Shown here: positions 43,772-52,206 of the stretch, in pieces | Layout: each line of letters begins with the position of its first letter | How positions within the stretch are numbered: position 1 is the first letter of the stretch | DNA from: Streptomyces sp. NBC_01788 | GTDB lineage: Bacteria; Actinomycetota; Actinomycetes; Streptomycetales; Streptomycetaceae | NCBI RefSeq assembly: GCF_035917575.1 | Contig: NZ_CP109090.1 | Location: 1,798,001-1,862,000 of the forward strand | Direction: 5' to 3' | DNA: 64,000 nucleotides | The notes under the pieces: generated by a model | Database searches by the model: none | Told to the model about the DNA's origin: nothing | What the model saw: the letters and a program-made list of their open reading frames with translations, nothing else | Position numbers and translations under genes: made by a program

Positions 43772-45169
43772 GTGACCAGACTCAGCGTCGAGATGCTGGC
43801 AGCGGACGCGCCCCCGCCGATCACCTCGGCCGGCCATGCCCAGCTCGGCATCGCCGCACTCGTGGGCATCACCGTCATCGTCCTGCTCATCACCCGGTTC
43901 AAGCTGCACGCCTTCCTGTCCCTGACCATCGGAACGCTGGTGCTCGGCGCGGTCGCCGGGGCACCGCTCGACAAGGCGATCGCCAGCTTCACCGCCGGCC
44001 TGGGCTCCACCGTCGCCGGCGTGGGCGTGCTGATCGCCCTCGGCGCGATCCTCGGCAAGCTGCTCGCCGACTCCGGCGGCGCCGACCAGGTCGTCGACAC
44101 GATCCTGGCGAAGGCCAGGGGCCGGGCGATGCCGTGGGCGATGGTGCTGATCGCGTCCGTGATCGGTCTGCCGCTGTTCTTCGAGGTCGGCATCGTGCTG
44201 CTGATCCCGGTCGTGCTGATGGTGGCCAAGCGCGGCAACTACTCCCTGATGCGCATCGGTGTGCCGGCGCTGGCCGGTCTGTCCGTGATGCACGGCCTGA
44301 TCCCGCCGCACCCCGGCCCGCTGGTCGCCATCGACGCGGTCAAGGCCAACCTGGGCGTGACGCTGGCGCTGGGCATCCTCGTCGCCATACCCACGGTGGT
44401 CATAGCCGGTCCGCTGTTCGCCAAGGTCGCGGCCCGCTGGGTGGACGTTCCCGTCCCTGAGCGGATGCTGCCCCAGCGCCCGTCGGAGGAGCTCCAGCGG
44501 CGTCCGGGCTTCGGCGCCACGCTGGCCACGGTGCTGCTCCCGGTGGTGCTGATGCTGGCCAAGGCCCTGGTCGACATCGTCGTGGACGACCCGGCGAACA
44601 TGACCCAGCGTGTCTTCGACGTCATCGGCTCCCCGATGATCGCGCTGCTCGCCGCCGTGCTCCTCGGCGTCTTCACGCTGGGGATGCCGGCCGGGTTCAG
44701 CAAGGAGCGGATCTCCTCGACCGTCGAGAAGGGCCTCATGCCCATCGCCGGCATCCTGCTGATCGTGGGCGCGGGCGGCGGCTTCAAGCAGACGCTGATC
44801 GACGCCGGTGTGGGCCAGATGGTCCTGGACATCTCCAAGGACTGGTCGATCCCGGCGCTGCTCCTCGGCTGGCTGATCGCGGTGGCGATCCGGCTCGCGA
44901 CCGGTTCGGCGACCGTGGCGACCATCTCGGCGGCCGGTCTGGCCGCCCCGCTCGCGGCCGACATGTCGAGCACCCACGCCGCTCTGCTGGTGCTGGCCAT
45001 CGGCGCCGGCTCGCTGTTCTTCAGCCATGTCAACGACGCCGGGTTCTGGCTGGTGAAGGAGTACTTCGGGCTGAGCGTCGGCCAGACGATCAAGAGCTGG
45101 TCGGTCATGGAGACGATCATCTCGGTGGTGGCGGGCGCCCTGGTGCTGCTGCTGTCCCTGGTGATCTAG
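43772..45169 (+). CDS. gntP: gluconate:H+ symporter, GntP family
   Basis: This 465-residue polytopic membrane protein imports gluconate for the adjacent kinase. It starts at GTG (TRLSVEMLAADAPPPITSAG). Family segments include GSTVAGVGVLIALGAILGKL, GLIPPHPGPLVAID and FFSHVNDAGFWLVKEYFGL. The hydrophobic pattern suggests about 12 membrane segments. Its TAG stop codon lies within the CTAG end of an inverted-repeat element (45166-45359). Confidence 0.95.
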   Translation: MTRLSVEMLAADAPPPITSAGHAQLGIAALVGITVIVLLITRFKLHAFLSLTIGTLVLGAVAGAPLDKAIASFTAGLGSTVAGVGVLIALGAILGKLLADSGGADQVVDTILAKARGRAMPWAMVLIASVIGLPLFFEVGIVLLIPVVLMVAKRGNYSLMRIGVPALAGLSVMHGLIPPHPGPLVAIDAVKANLGVTLALGILVAIPTVVIAGPLFAKVAARWVDVPVPERMLPQRPSEELQRRPGFGATLATVLLPVVLMLAKALVDIVVDDPANMTQRVFDVIGSPMIALLAAVLLGVFTLGMPAGFSKERISSTVEKGLMPIAGILLIVGAGGGFKQTLIDAGVGQMVLDISKDWSIPALLLGWLIAVAIRLATGSATVATISAAGLAAPLAADMSSTHAALLVLAIGAGSLFFSHVNDAGFWLVKEYFGLSVGQTIKSWSVMETIISVVAGALVLLLSLVI

Positions 45170-45359
45170 GGTCTTTCGTTTGGATCAGGCCGGATCAGGG
45201 AGCGGGGTCTGGTGCCGTGGATCGCAAGGCGGAGGAGGGCGGCAGGGCGGAGCCCTGCCAACCGACGACAACGCGGCTGGGGGTGCCCCCTGCTCGAAGA
45301 GCTTGGGGGAGCGGTGCCAGACCCCGCGAGCCCGGCATGATCCAAACGAGAGGCCCTAG
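45166..45359. mobile_element. MITE-like 194-bp element with 26-bp terminal inverted repeats
   Basis: The left end (45166-45191) and the reverse complement of the right end (45334-45359) match at 23 of 26 bases. Both begin CTAGGG and share TCGTTTGGATCA. The interior continues to pair in part (GGGGTCTGGTGCCG against CGGTGCCAGACCCC), so the whole unit can fold as one long hairpin. No transposase is encoded. Near-identical intergenic elements are, to my recollection, common in Streptomyces genomes. It starts one base before the gntP stop codon and includes it. Confidence 0.75.
45277..45311. repeat. nested G/C-block repeat inside the MITE-like element
   Basis: The block GGGGGTGCCCCCTGCTCGAA continues into GAGCTTGGGGGAG. 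It contains the palindrome GCTCGAAGAGC and resembles short interspersed sequences I recall from many Streptomyces intergenic regions. Its copy number cannot be judged from this window. Confidence 0.45.
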
Positions 45360-45373
45360 GGGTACGTGGTCGG

Positions 45374-45415
45374 GCGGCGGCCGTGACCGGGGCACCACCC
45401 GGTCACGGCCGCCGC
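45374..45415. terminator. 18-bp perfect hairpin between gntP and the cytochrome b gene
   Basis: Arms 45374-45391 and 45398-45415 are fully complementary with loop GCACCA. It is placed between convergent genes, just past the MITE-like element. Confidence 0.85.
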
Positions 45416-45462
45416 TTCCGTTCGTGCCCGCGCCGTCGGCTCTCGGGCCCGCGCGGTGGCTT

Positions 45463-46089
45463 CTACGGCCGCCACAGCGGGTGCTGCTCGTCCGCCCATG
45501 CGCGGGTCACCAGGCCGGTGCGCAGGCCGCGGCGTGCCTCCGGGTCGCCGAGGGCCATGCCGATGTGGCCGGCCAGGACGACGCCGATGGTCAGGGCGAG
45601 CCAGTCGTGCACGAAGGTGGCGCTGGTGCGCCAGGCAACCGGGGTGAGGTGGGTGAACCACATCATCAGTCCCGTGCCGAGCATGACCAGGCCGGCCCCG
45701 GCGATCCAGGCGGCGTAGATCTTCTGGCCGGCGTTGAACTTCCCGGCCGGGCGGGAGGCGGGCCGGCGGTCGCGGCGCAGGGCGGCGCGCAGCCAGACCT
45801 GGTCGTGCCGGCCGAAGCGGTTGAGGAAGCGCAGGTCGGCGCGGAAGGCGCGGGAGGCCAGGCCCAACAGGACCGGTACGGGCAGGGCGAGGCCCGCGCA
45901 CTCGTGGACGCGGACGACCAGTTCGCGCCGTCCGACCAGCTCGGCGAGCTGGGGGATGTACAGACAGGCCGCCGTGACCACGCACACGCCCATGAGCGCG
46001 GCCGTGGTCCGGTGCACCCACCGCTCGGCCCGGGTGAAGCGATGGACGCGGGTGCCGGGCGGGGCCGGGGCGTCAGCTCGTAGGGACAT
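45463..46089 (-). CDS. cytochrome b561-type membrane subunit
   Basis: This 208-residue membrane protein has about four hydrophobic segments (for example TTAALMGVCVVTAACLYIP and LALTIGVVLAGHIGMALG). Histidines positioned for heme binding occur in WVHRTTAAL, RVHECAGLAL and FVHDWLALTIG. It resembles the gamma subunit of formate dehydrogenases and Ni-Fe hydrogenase cytochromes b. It overlaps the upstream molybdoenzyme gene by 17 bp, so it is very likely that enzyme's membrane anchor and quinone link. Confidence 0.87.
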   Translation of the reverse strand: MSLRADAPAPPGTRVHRFTRAERWVHRTTAALMGVCVVTAACLYIPQLAELVGRRELVVRVHECAGLALPVPVLLGLASRAFRADLRFLNRFGRHDQVWLRAALRRDRRPASRPAGKFNAGQKIYAAWIAGAGLVMLGTGLMMWFTHLTPVAWRTSATFVHDWLALTIGVVLAGHIGMALGDPEARRGLRTGLVTRAWADEQHPLWRP

Positions 46090-46816
46090 CGCTGCGTCCG
46101 TTCGAACGGCCGACCCAGGCGTCGACGTCGTAGCCGAGGTTCTCCCAGTAGCCGGGCTCGACGCGGTCGGTGACGGTGATGCCGGAGAGCCACTTGGCCG
46201 ACTTGTAGAAGTACATGGGGGCCACGTACAGGCGGACCGGCCCGCCGTGCGCGTGGGCCAGGTCCTTGCCCTGCATGCGCAGCGCGACGAGCACGTCGGG
46301 GCGGCGGGCCTGGGTGAGGGTGAGGCTCTCGGTGTAGGTGCCGTCGAAGCAGGTGAAGCGGACGGCCCGGGCGCCCGCCCGCACTCCGGCCGCGTCGAGC
46401 AGCCGGGAGAGCCGTACGCCCTCGAAGGGGGTGCCGGGCACCCGCCAGCCGGTGACGCACTGGACGTCGCGGACCAGCCGGGTCCGGGGCAGGGCCCTGA
46501 GGTCGTCCAGCGTGTAGGTGGCGGGGTGGTCGACGAGGCCGTCGACGGTGAGGCGGTAGTCCGTGGCGTCCTTGTGCGGGACGGAGGCGGCGACCGAGTA
46601 GTAGCGGAAGCCGCCGCCGTTCGGCAGCAGGCCGGTCAGACCGGTGGGGTCCTTGCCGGACACCGCGCCGAGCAGGCCCTCCATGCCGCGTTGGAGTGTG
46701 GGCGCGGTGGCCACGCCGAGGGCGCCGAGGCCGAGGGTGGCGAGGAAGACGCGGCGGCCGACGGGGCGGCCCTCCTCCTCTGGCCGCCCGTCGTCATGGG
46801 GGAGTTCGGGGTTCAC
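46073..46816 (-). CDS. Tat-exported molybdopterin-dependent oxidoreductase (sulfite-oxidase/YedY fold)
   Basis: This 247-residue protein has a twin-arginine-type signal (GRRVFLATLGLGALGVATAP). The molybdenum-ligating cysteine is Cys120 in RDVQCVTGWRVPGTPFEGV, which is the SUOX/YedY signature. GGPVRLYVAPMYFYKSAKWL and the final GYWENLGYDVDAW complete the domain. Substrates in the family include sulfite and methionine sulfoxide. The actual one is not known here. Together with the downstream cytochrome b it forms an electron-transfer pair at the membrane. Confidence 0.9.
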   Translation of the reverse strand: MNPELPHDDGRPEEEGRPVGRRVFLATLGLGALGVATAPTLQRGMEGLLGAVSGKDPTGLTGLLPNGGGFRYYSVAASVPHKDATDYRLTVDGLVDHPATYTLDDLRALPRTRLVRDVQCVTGWRVPGTPFEGVRLSRLLDAAGVRAGARAVRFTCFDGTYTESLTLTQARRPDVLVALRMQGKDLAHAHGGPVRLYVAPMYFYKSAKWLSGITVTDRVEPGYWENLGYDVDAWVGRSNGRSDVPTS

Positions 46817-46890
46817 GTCTTCATTCGAGCACCCGCGCCCCCCGGGGGCCAGGGATCGCGGGTGCTCGTCAGACTTCCGTCATTGTTTTT

Positions 46891-46948
46891 CCGTACCCGG
46901 GGTCTCCGTACCCGAGGTCTCCGTACCCGGGTTTCCGCACCCGGGCCT
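46891..46948. repeat. four 14-15-bp tandem repeats (CCGTACCCGGGGTCT type)
   Basis: Units begin at 46891, 46906, 46921 and 46935 with consensus CCGTACCCGGGGTCT. The last unit overlaps the amino-acid permease stop codon. It is adjacent to a short coding repeat for AET/AAE residues at the permease C terminus. Confidence 0.75.
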
Positions 46949-48530
46949 AGGAAGCCGTCTCAGCCGTCTCAGCCGCCTCAGCGGTCTCCGCCGCCTCGGC
47001 CGCCTTCTCCAGCTGGAAGGCCTCGTTGCCCAGGCCGATGCGGGCGTGCGCCTCCGGCCGGCGGGAGCGCAGTACGGCTCCCTGGACCAGGCCGACGACG
47101 AGGGCGAGGCCGATGATGCCGGGCAGCACCCGGCTCAGGAGCGAGCCGGGGCCGGCGTCGACCAGGACGTCGAAGTCCTTGACCGTGTAGGTGGCGATCA
47201 CCAGCAGGGCCAGGCCGGCCACGGCGGAGGTGACCAGCCGCCAGGCCTGCGCGGCCGCGGCGCCGCGCCGTACGAAGAAGACGATCACCGACACACTGGC
47301 CGCCGCCATCAGCACGATGACGCCGAGCGCGCCGAGGTTGCCGAACCAGGTGAACAGGTGCAGCACGGGCGCGGTCGGGTCGCCGGTCGGCTTGTCGTCG
47401 GTGACGGCGAAGGCGATCACGATGACCAGCGAGACGACGGTCTGCGAGAGGGACCCGGTCGCGGGCGCGCCGCTGGAGCTTGAGGTGCGTCCGAAGGCGG
47501 CCGGGAGCAGGCCCTCGCGGCCCATGGCGAAGGCGTACCGGGCGACGACGTTGTGGAAGCTCAGCATGGCCGCGAACATCCCGGTGACGAACAGGACGTG
47601 CAGGACGTCGGTGAAGGTGCCGCCGAGCCGCGACTCGGTCAGGGTGAACAGCAGTCCGGCGCTCTCCTTCTGGGACGTGCCGATGATCGCCGCGGGGCCG
47701 GTGGCGATGGTGAGGGCCCAGCTGCTGATCGCGAAGAAGACGGCGACGCCGGCGACGGCGAGGAACATCACGCGCGGGACCAGGACGTGCGGGCGGCTGG
47801 TCTCCTCGGCGTACACCGGGGCCTGCTCGAAGCCGAGGAAGGCGGCGATGCAGAAGCACAGCGCGGTGCCGATGCCGGCGCCGGCGAGCGTGTCCGGGTT
47901 GAAGGCGTGCAGGGACAGGCCCTCCTTGGCCGGGTCGGCGATCGCGGCCACGTCGAAGATCACGACGAGTACGACCTCGATGACCAGCAGGACGCCGAGC
48001 ACGCGCGCGTTGACGTCGATCTTCAGCCAGCCGAGCGCGCCGACGACACCGGCGGCCACGAGCGCGGGGATCCACCAGGCGACGGTGAGGTCGGCGTAGG
48101 TGGCGAACAGGTTGGAGACCTCGAAGCCGAAGATCCCGTAGATGCCGGCCTGGAGCGCGTTGTAGGCGACGAGGGCGACGAGCGCCGCGCCGGCGCCCGC
48201 CGTGCCGCCGAGGCCCCGGGAGATGTACGCGTAGAAGGCGCCCGCGTTGTGGACGTGGCGGCTCATCTCGGCGTAACCGAAGCTGAAGAGGATCAGTACG
48301 GTGCCGAGGAGCACGAAGAGCAGCGGCTGCCCGACGATCCCCATCACCGCGAATGTAGTGGGCATGACACCCGCGACCACCATGAGCGGGGCGGTCGCGG
48401 CGAGCACGGAGAGCAGCAGACCCCCCGTGCCGAGGCGGTCGGCGCGCAGGGCGCGCTCCTGCCCCTTGAAGGTGCTGATGCCGCCACCGTCGGCGGTGGA
48501 TCTGTTCGTGCTCGAACTGCCCGTCGTCAT
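46947..48530 (-). CDS. APC-superfamily amino acid permease
   Basis: This 527-residue transporter has about 12 membrane segments. It starts MTTGSSSTNRSTADGGGIST with AAGGA ten bases upstream; a longer in-frame start at 48713 would add Arg/Pro-rich unlikely residues. Family segments include FSFGYAEMSRHVHNAGAFYAYISRG and the central CFCIAAFLGFEQAPVYAEETSRP. The C terminus ends in a repeated Ala-Glu-Thr stretch (AAEAAETAEAAETAETAS). The substrate is not predictable. Confidence 0.9.
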   Translation of the reverse strand: MTTGSSSTNRSTADGGGISTFKGQERALRADRLGTGGLLLSVLAATAPLMVVAGVMPTTFAVMGIVGQPLLFVLLGTVLILFSFGYAEMSRHVHNAGAFYAYISRGLGGTAGAGAALVALVAYNALQAGIYGIFGFEVSNLFATYADLTVAWWIPALVAAGVVGALGWLKIDVNARVLGVLLVIEVVLVVIFDVAAIADPAKEGLSLHAFNPDTLAGAGIGTALCFCIAAFLGFEQAPVYAEETSRPHVLVPRVMFLAVAGVAVFFAISSWALTIATGPAAIIGTSQKESAGLLFTLTESRLGGTFTDVLHVLFVTGMFAAMLSFHNVVARYAFAMGREGLLPAAFGRTSSSSGAPATGSLSQTVVSLVIVIAFAVTDDKPTGDPTAPVLHLFTWFGNLGALGVIVLMAAASVSVIVFFVRRGAAAAQAWRLVTSAVAGLALLVIATYTVKDFDVLVDAGPGSLLSRVLPGIIGLALVVGLVQGAVLRSRRPEAHARIGLGNEAFQLEKAAEAAETAEAAETAETAS

Positions 48531-48585
48531 CGGGGGTTCGTCCTTTCGGGCGTCGGGGTCGTGGTGCGTACGGGGTTGCTGGGCA

Positions 48586-49536
48586 CTACACCGCACCGAG
48601 CGCGGCGGCGCGCGCGATGCGGAAGGCGGTGTACGGATCTCGGTCGGGGTACGCCCACGGCGCCTGGGCGGGATGGTCGCCGATGCGGTGGAACAGGGCG
48701 GCGGCCTCGGCACCCCGGCCCTCGCAGTGCTTGGCGTGGGCGAGGAAGTTCAGATCGACCAGGCGACGCGGATGGTCCTCCTGCTCCCACTCCAGCCACC
48801 AGTCGAAGGCGGCCTTCATGACCTGCCGGGCCCTGCGGCCCGTCCAGTGCCCGGAGGCGGCCGGGTCGGCCTGCGCGTGTCCCGCGCCGGCCAGGACGCG
48901 GTAGCGCTCGGCGTGCGCGACCACCGGGAGCATGGCGAGGGGCGAGTCGGCGGGCGCCTGCTCGGCGGCCCAGTTGGCGAAGTCGTAGACCTCGTGCAGC
49001 GGGTCGGGGCCGGCGTCGGCGTGCCGCTCGGCCAGTTGGGCCACCATCAGGTGGTGGGCGTGGTGGTGGTCGGGATGGCGTTGGCGGATCCTGTCGAAGA
49101 GGCGGACGACCTCCTCCTCGTCGCCGAGGCCCCGCTCCAGCAGGAGCAGGCCGAGCCAGGGCGTGGGGTCGGCGGGCGCCAGCCCGGCCGCCGTCCGGCA
49201 GGCCTCGCGGGCCCGGTCGGGCTTCTCCCTGCCGGAGAGGGCGCCCTGCACCAGGGACATACCGAGCAGGACGGAGGCGTCGGCGGACTCGGGCTCGGCG
49301 AGCAGCCAGTCACGGGTCCAGGCCGCGGTGTGGGACTCCTCCGCGAGGACGGTGACACGGTGGCCGCGGCGGTCCCAGTCGTCCTTGGTGCGCACCAGCA
49401 GCGAGCGCACCGCCTGCCACCTTCCCTGCGCCAACGCCGCGCGCGCCTCGCGGAGTTCCGTGTCGTCGAGCGCGGTGTCGAAGGCCTGGGCGGCGCGCTT
49501 GCGGCCGCGTCCGAGGGGAGGCGGGGGTGGGGACAC
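48586..49536 (-). CDS. TPR-like hypothetical protein
   Basis: This 316-residue protein starts at GTG (reading SPPPPPLGRGRKRAAQAFDT) with AGGAAG upstream. The sequence is helical, with repeated A-x-x-x-G-x-x-P patterns (ASVLLGMSLVQGALSGREKPDRAREACRTAAGLAPADPTPWLGLLL) that fit tetratricopeptide-like repeats. No catalytic motif is seen. It is probably a scaffolding protein. The function is unknown. It precedes the permease gene by 55 bp on the same strand. Confidence 0.75.
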   Translation of the reverse strand: MSPPPPPLGRGRKRAAQAFDTALDDTELREARAALAQGRWQAVRSLLVRTKDDWDRRGHRVTVLAEESHTAAWTRDWLLAEPESADASVLLGMSLVQGALSGREKPDRAREACRTAAGLAPADPTPWLGLLLLERGLGDEEEVVRLFDRIRQRHPDHHHAHHLMVAQLAERHADAGPDPLHEVYDFANWAAEQAPADSPLAMLPVVAHAERYRVLAGAGHAQADPAASGHWTGRRARQVMKAAFDWWLEWEQEDHPRRLVDLNFLAHAKHCEGRGAEAAALFHRIGDHPAQAPWAYPDRDPYTAFRIARAAALGAV

Positions 49537-49996
49537 CGCGGAACTTCCTCACGCGCTCTTTGTTTTCGTGGCCCGGCGCACGCCCCGGGAGCGGCCCCCG
49601 TTCGGCTCACCGGCCTCGGCTTGCTCGTCGGTCATCGGCTTGCCATCGGCTGATCACGGACAGCAAACCCCCAGCCAACGCACCCCGTCAAGGGTCAGCC
49701 GTGCGTTACACGCGTCAACTGCCGCTGCCCAGGCGCCACTTGTGAAGAAGCCGGGTCACCGGGTCGTGGCGGCGGTCCCTCCGGCGGGAGGGTCACTCCT
49801 GTGGCCTACGCGACGGCGCGGCGGTTGCCGCGGGTCCCGGCACGGCCAGTGGCCACGCCGACGCCCCCGGCCGCGGGGCGTCGTGACCGCGCGATCCGCC
49901 CAAATGCGGGCCATCCCGGCGGCGGACCGGGTCCCGGAACGCTACAGTCGGCCATTACGCACCCCGTGGCCCGGCCGGATGATCGAGGTACGCAGC
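49537..49996. other. 460-bp divergent intergenic region
   Basis: It contains TTGACG-N18-TTTGCT on the minus strand (49662-49691) and TACAGT on the plus strand (49943-49948), candidate promoters for the two flanking genes. A short direct repeat CATCGGCT occurs at about 49633-49651. No gene or RNA was recognised. Confidence 0.5.
49662..49691 (-). promoter_or_regulatory. candidate promoter of the TPR-like gene
   Basis: A -35 TTGACG and -10-like TTTGCT with an 18-bp spacer read leftward, about 125 bp upstream of the GTG. The -10 is weak. Confidence 0.4.
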
Positions 49997-50887
49997 GTGT
50001 CGGTTCTGGTTGTGATTCTCGCCGTGAGCGCGGCCTGCTGTCTGGGCTTCGGTTTCGTGCTCCAGCAGAACGCGGCCCAGCGGGCACCGCTCCGCGACTT
50101 CCTCTCGCCCCGGCTGCTGCTGGACCTGATGCGGGTGCCGCGCTGGCTGGGCGGTCTGGGGCTGATGATCGGCGGCATGGTGCTGGGCGCCCTCGCCCTG
50201 GGCCGGGGCGAGATCTCGCTGGTGGAACCGCTGCTGGCCACGAACCTGCTGTTCGCCCTCGCGCTGTCCCGACGGCAGACCAGACAGCCCCTGGGCGGCC
50301 AGGGCTGGGCGGGGCTCGCGCTGCTGGCCGGTGGCGTGACCGCGTTCATCGTGGCGGGCCGGCCGCACGCGGGCAGCGCCGTCACCGACCCGCTGCGGCA
50401 CTGGCTGATCATCGGCGTGATGGTGGGCCTGGCCCTGCTGCTGACGGCCTACGCCAAGCGCTCCCGGCTGAGCTGGGGACCGGTCCTGCTGGCGGTGGCC
50501 GCCGGGCTGCTGTACGGCGTGCAGGACGCGCTGACCCGGGTGAGCGGGCAGCGGTTCTCGGCGGGCGGCTGGACGGAGCTGTTCACCGGCTGGCAGCCGT
50601 ACGGACTGCTGGTGATCGGCGTCGCCGGGCTGATCCTGGTGCAGAGCGCGTTCGAGACGGCGCCGCTGCGCATGTCCCTGCCGGCGCTGACCGCGGCCGA
50701 GCCGCTGGCCGGGATCGCCTGCGGGGTCGGCTTCCTCGGCGACCGGCTGCGCACCGACACCGGAGCGCTGGCCTGGGAGGCCTCGGGGCTCGCGGCGATC
50801 GTGACGGGCATCGTCCTGCTCGGCATGCACCCGGCGATGCCGTGCGGCGCGGTACCGGAACAGAAACGCGACCTGCAGCCACGCTGA
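49997..50887 (+). CDS. DMT/EamA-type membrane transporter
   Basis: This 296-residue protein has about ten hydrophobic segments and the two-fold repeat of the drug/metabolite transporter superfamily (GLGLMIGGMVLGALALGRGEISLVEPLLATNLLFALAL; GIACGVGFLGDRLRTD). I chose the GTG at 49997 because GAGGT lies eight bases upstream. The ATG at 49979 lacks a ribosome site. The substrate is unknown. The Nudix gene follows after 46 bp. Confidence 0.82.
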   Translation: MSVLVVILAVSAACCLGFGFVLQQNAAQRAPLRDFLSPRLLLDLMRVPRWLGGLGLMIGGMVLGALALGRGEISLVEPLLATNLLFALALSRRQTRQPLGGQGWAGLALLAGGVTAFIVAGRPHAGSAVTDPLRHWLIIGVMVGLALLLTAYAKRSRLSWGPVLLAVAAGLLYGVQDALTRVSGQRFSAGGWTELFTGWQPYGLLVIGVAGLILVQSAFETAPLRMSLPALTAAEPLAGIACGVGFLGDRLRTDTGALAWEASGLAAIVTGIVLLGMHPAMPCGAVPEQKRDLQPR

Positions 50888-50921
50888 GTCCCACGCCGCG
50901 CCGACGGCGACGGCGGCCTGC

Positions 50922-50927
50922 TTGGAT
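50922..50927 (+). promoter_or_regulatory. -10-like box before the Nudix gene
   Basis: TTGGAT ends six bases before the ATG at 50934, without a ribosome site in between. This suggests a leaderless start. Confidence 0.35.
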
Positions 50928-50933
50928 GGCCGT

Positions 50934-51449
50934 ATGAGCGCTGCAGACGAGATCCTCGACGTCGTCGACGAGCACGACCGCGTCGTCGGGCAGTCCCCGC
51001 GCGGCCGCGTGTACGCCGAGGGGCTGCGCCACCGCTGTGTCTTCGTGCAGGCAAGGGACGCGGAGGGCCGCCTCTTCGTCCACCGGCGCACCTCCACCAA
51101 GCTGGTCTTCCCCTCGCTCCACGACATGTTCGTCGGCGGGGTGGTAGGCGCGGGCGAGGCCTACGACGACGCGGCCCTGCGCGAGGCCGAGGAGGAACTG
51201 GGCGTGACGGGGCTGCCCCGCCCCGAGTACCTCTTCAAGTTCCTGTACGACGACGGCGCGGGCCGTACCTGGTGGTCGGCGGTCTACCAGGTGCGCTGCG
51301 AGCTGCCGGTGAGGCCGCAGGCCGAGGAGGTCGCCTGGTACGACTTCCTCCCCGAGGACGAGGTGGAACGCCGCCTGGACGAGTGGCAGTGGGTACCGGA
51401 CGGGCTGGCCGCCTACGAGCGCCTGAAGGTGCACCGGTCACCGGGGTGA
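50934..51449 (+). CDS. Nudix hydrolase (YfcD/IPP-isomerase-like)
   Basis: This 171-residue protein starts MSAADEILDVVDEHDRVVGQ. The Nudix box is complete: G-x5-E-x7-REAEEELG between about residues 69 and 91 (GVVGAGEAYDDAALREAEEE). HRCVFVQARDAEGRLFVHRR places it in the YfcD/isopentenyl-diphosphate-isomerase-like branch, but the isomerase-specific cysteine motif is not seen, so a diphosphate-cleaving role is more likely. Confidence 0.9.
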   Translation: MSAADEILDVVDEHDRVVGQSPRGRVYAEGLRHRCVFVQARDAEGRLFVHRRTSTKLVFPSLHDMFVGGVVGAGEAYDDAALREAEEELGVTGLPRPEYLFKFLYDDGAGRTWWSAVYQVRCELPVRPQAEEVAWYDFLPEDEVERRLDEWQWVPDGLAAYERLKVHRSPG

Positions 51450-51474
51450 ACCGGTGACGGCACGCAGACCGGTT
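51449..51474. terminator. weak bidirectional hairpin between the Nudix and TetR genes
   Basis: AACCGGT (51449-51455) pairs with ACCGGTT (51468-51474) across a 12-nt loop and overlaps both stop codons. Confidence 0.35.
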
Positions 51475-52066
51475 ACGGCCGCAGTGCCCGCAGCAGCAGG
51501 TCGGCCAGATGGTCGGCGAGCTGCTGGGGGCCGAGCGGGCCGTCGGGGCGGTACCAGGTCGACAGGTGATGGACGGAGCCGAAGTGGTAGTCGACGACCA
51601 GGTCGGCCGGGGTCGCCGTGGAGAAGACGCCGGCCCGCTGGCCCTCCTCGATGAGCGCGCGGAAGCGTTCGTGGTAGCGCCGGCGCTCGGCGCGCACCTG
51701 CTTGTTCTTCTCCGGGCTGAGATGGTGCATCGAGCGGAAGAAGATCATGGCGTCGTCGAGGTTCTCGATGGTGGTGACCACCACGTCCGCCGCCGCGTCC
51801 CGCAGCCTCTTCTCGACCGGTTCGTCGGCGTCCGCGAAGGCGTCGAGGCGCTCCTGCTGGACGCGCAGCACGCGCGCGTACACCTCGTGCAGGAGGTCGT
51901 CCTTGGAGCCGAAGTAGTGGTACAGCGCCCCTTTGGTGACGCCGGCCGCCTCGACGATCTCCTGCACCGAGGTGCGGTCGTAGCCCTGTTCGGCGAAGAG
52001 CCGGGTGGCGGCGGCCAGGAGCCGCTGCGGCACCGGCGTGCCGCCTGAGTCCGTCGTCCTGGGCAC
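51473..52066 (-). CDS. TetR-family transcriptional regulator
   Basis: This 197-residue protein starts at GTG (PRTTDSGGTPVPQRLLAAAT) with AGGTGG upstream. The N-terminal helix-turn-helix reads TSVQEIVEAAGVTKGALYHYFGSKDDLL. The C-terminal ligand domain is of the type found in acyl-CoA/fatty-acid-related regulators (IENLDDAMIFFRSMHHLSPE), which is a loose resemblance. It follows the SDR gene on the same strand after 140 bp and probably controls it through the site at 53027. Confidence 0.9.
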   Translation of the reverse strand: MPRTTDSGGTPVPQRLLAAATRLFAEQGYDRTSVQEIVEAAGVTKGALYHYFGSKDDLLHEVYARVLRVQQERLDAFADADEPVEKRLRDAAADVVVTTIENLDDAMIFFRSMHHLSPEKNKQVRAERRRYHERFRALIEEGQRAGVFSTATPADLVVDYHFGSVHHLSTWYRPDGPLGPQQLADHLADLLLRALRP

Positions 52067-52206
52067 CTGCCGCCACCTGCCTTCCGTGTTCCTGCTCGCT
52101 CACTGCCTGGGGGAACGCGGTTCCCGACGGAGGATCTTCCCATTTGCCGCCCCTGGCGCGTCCGGCAGGATCCCGGTCGGCCCCGGTCGCCCCCGTTCCC
52201 CGGGTG

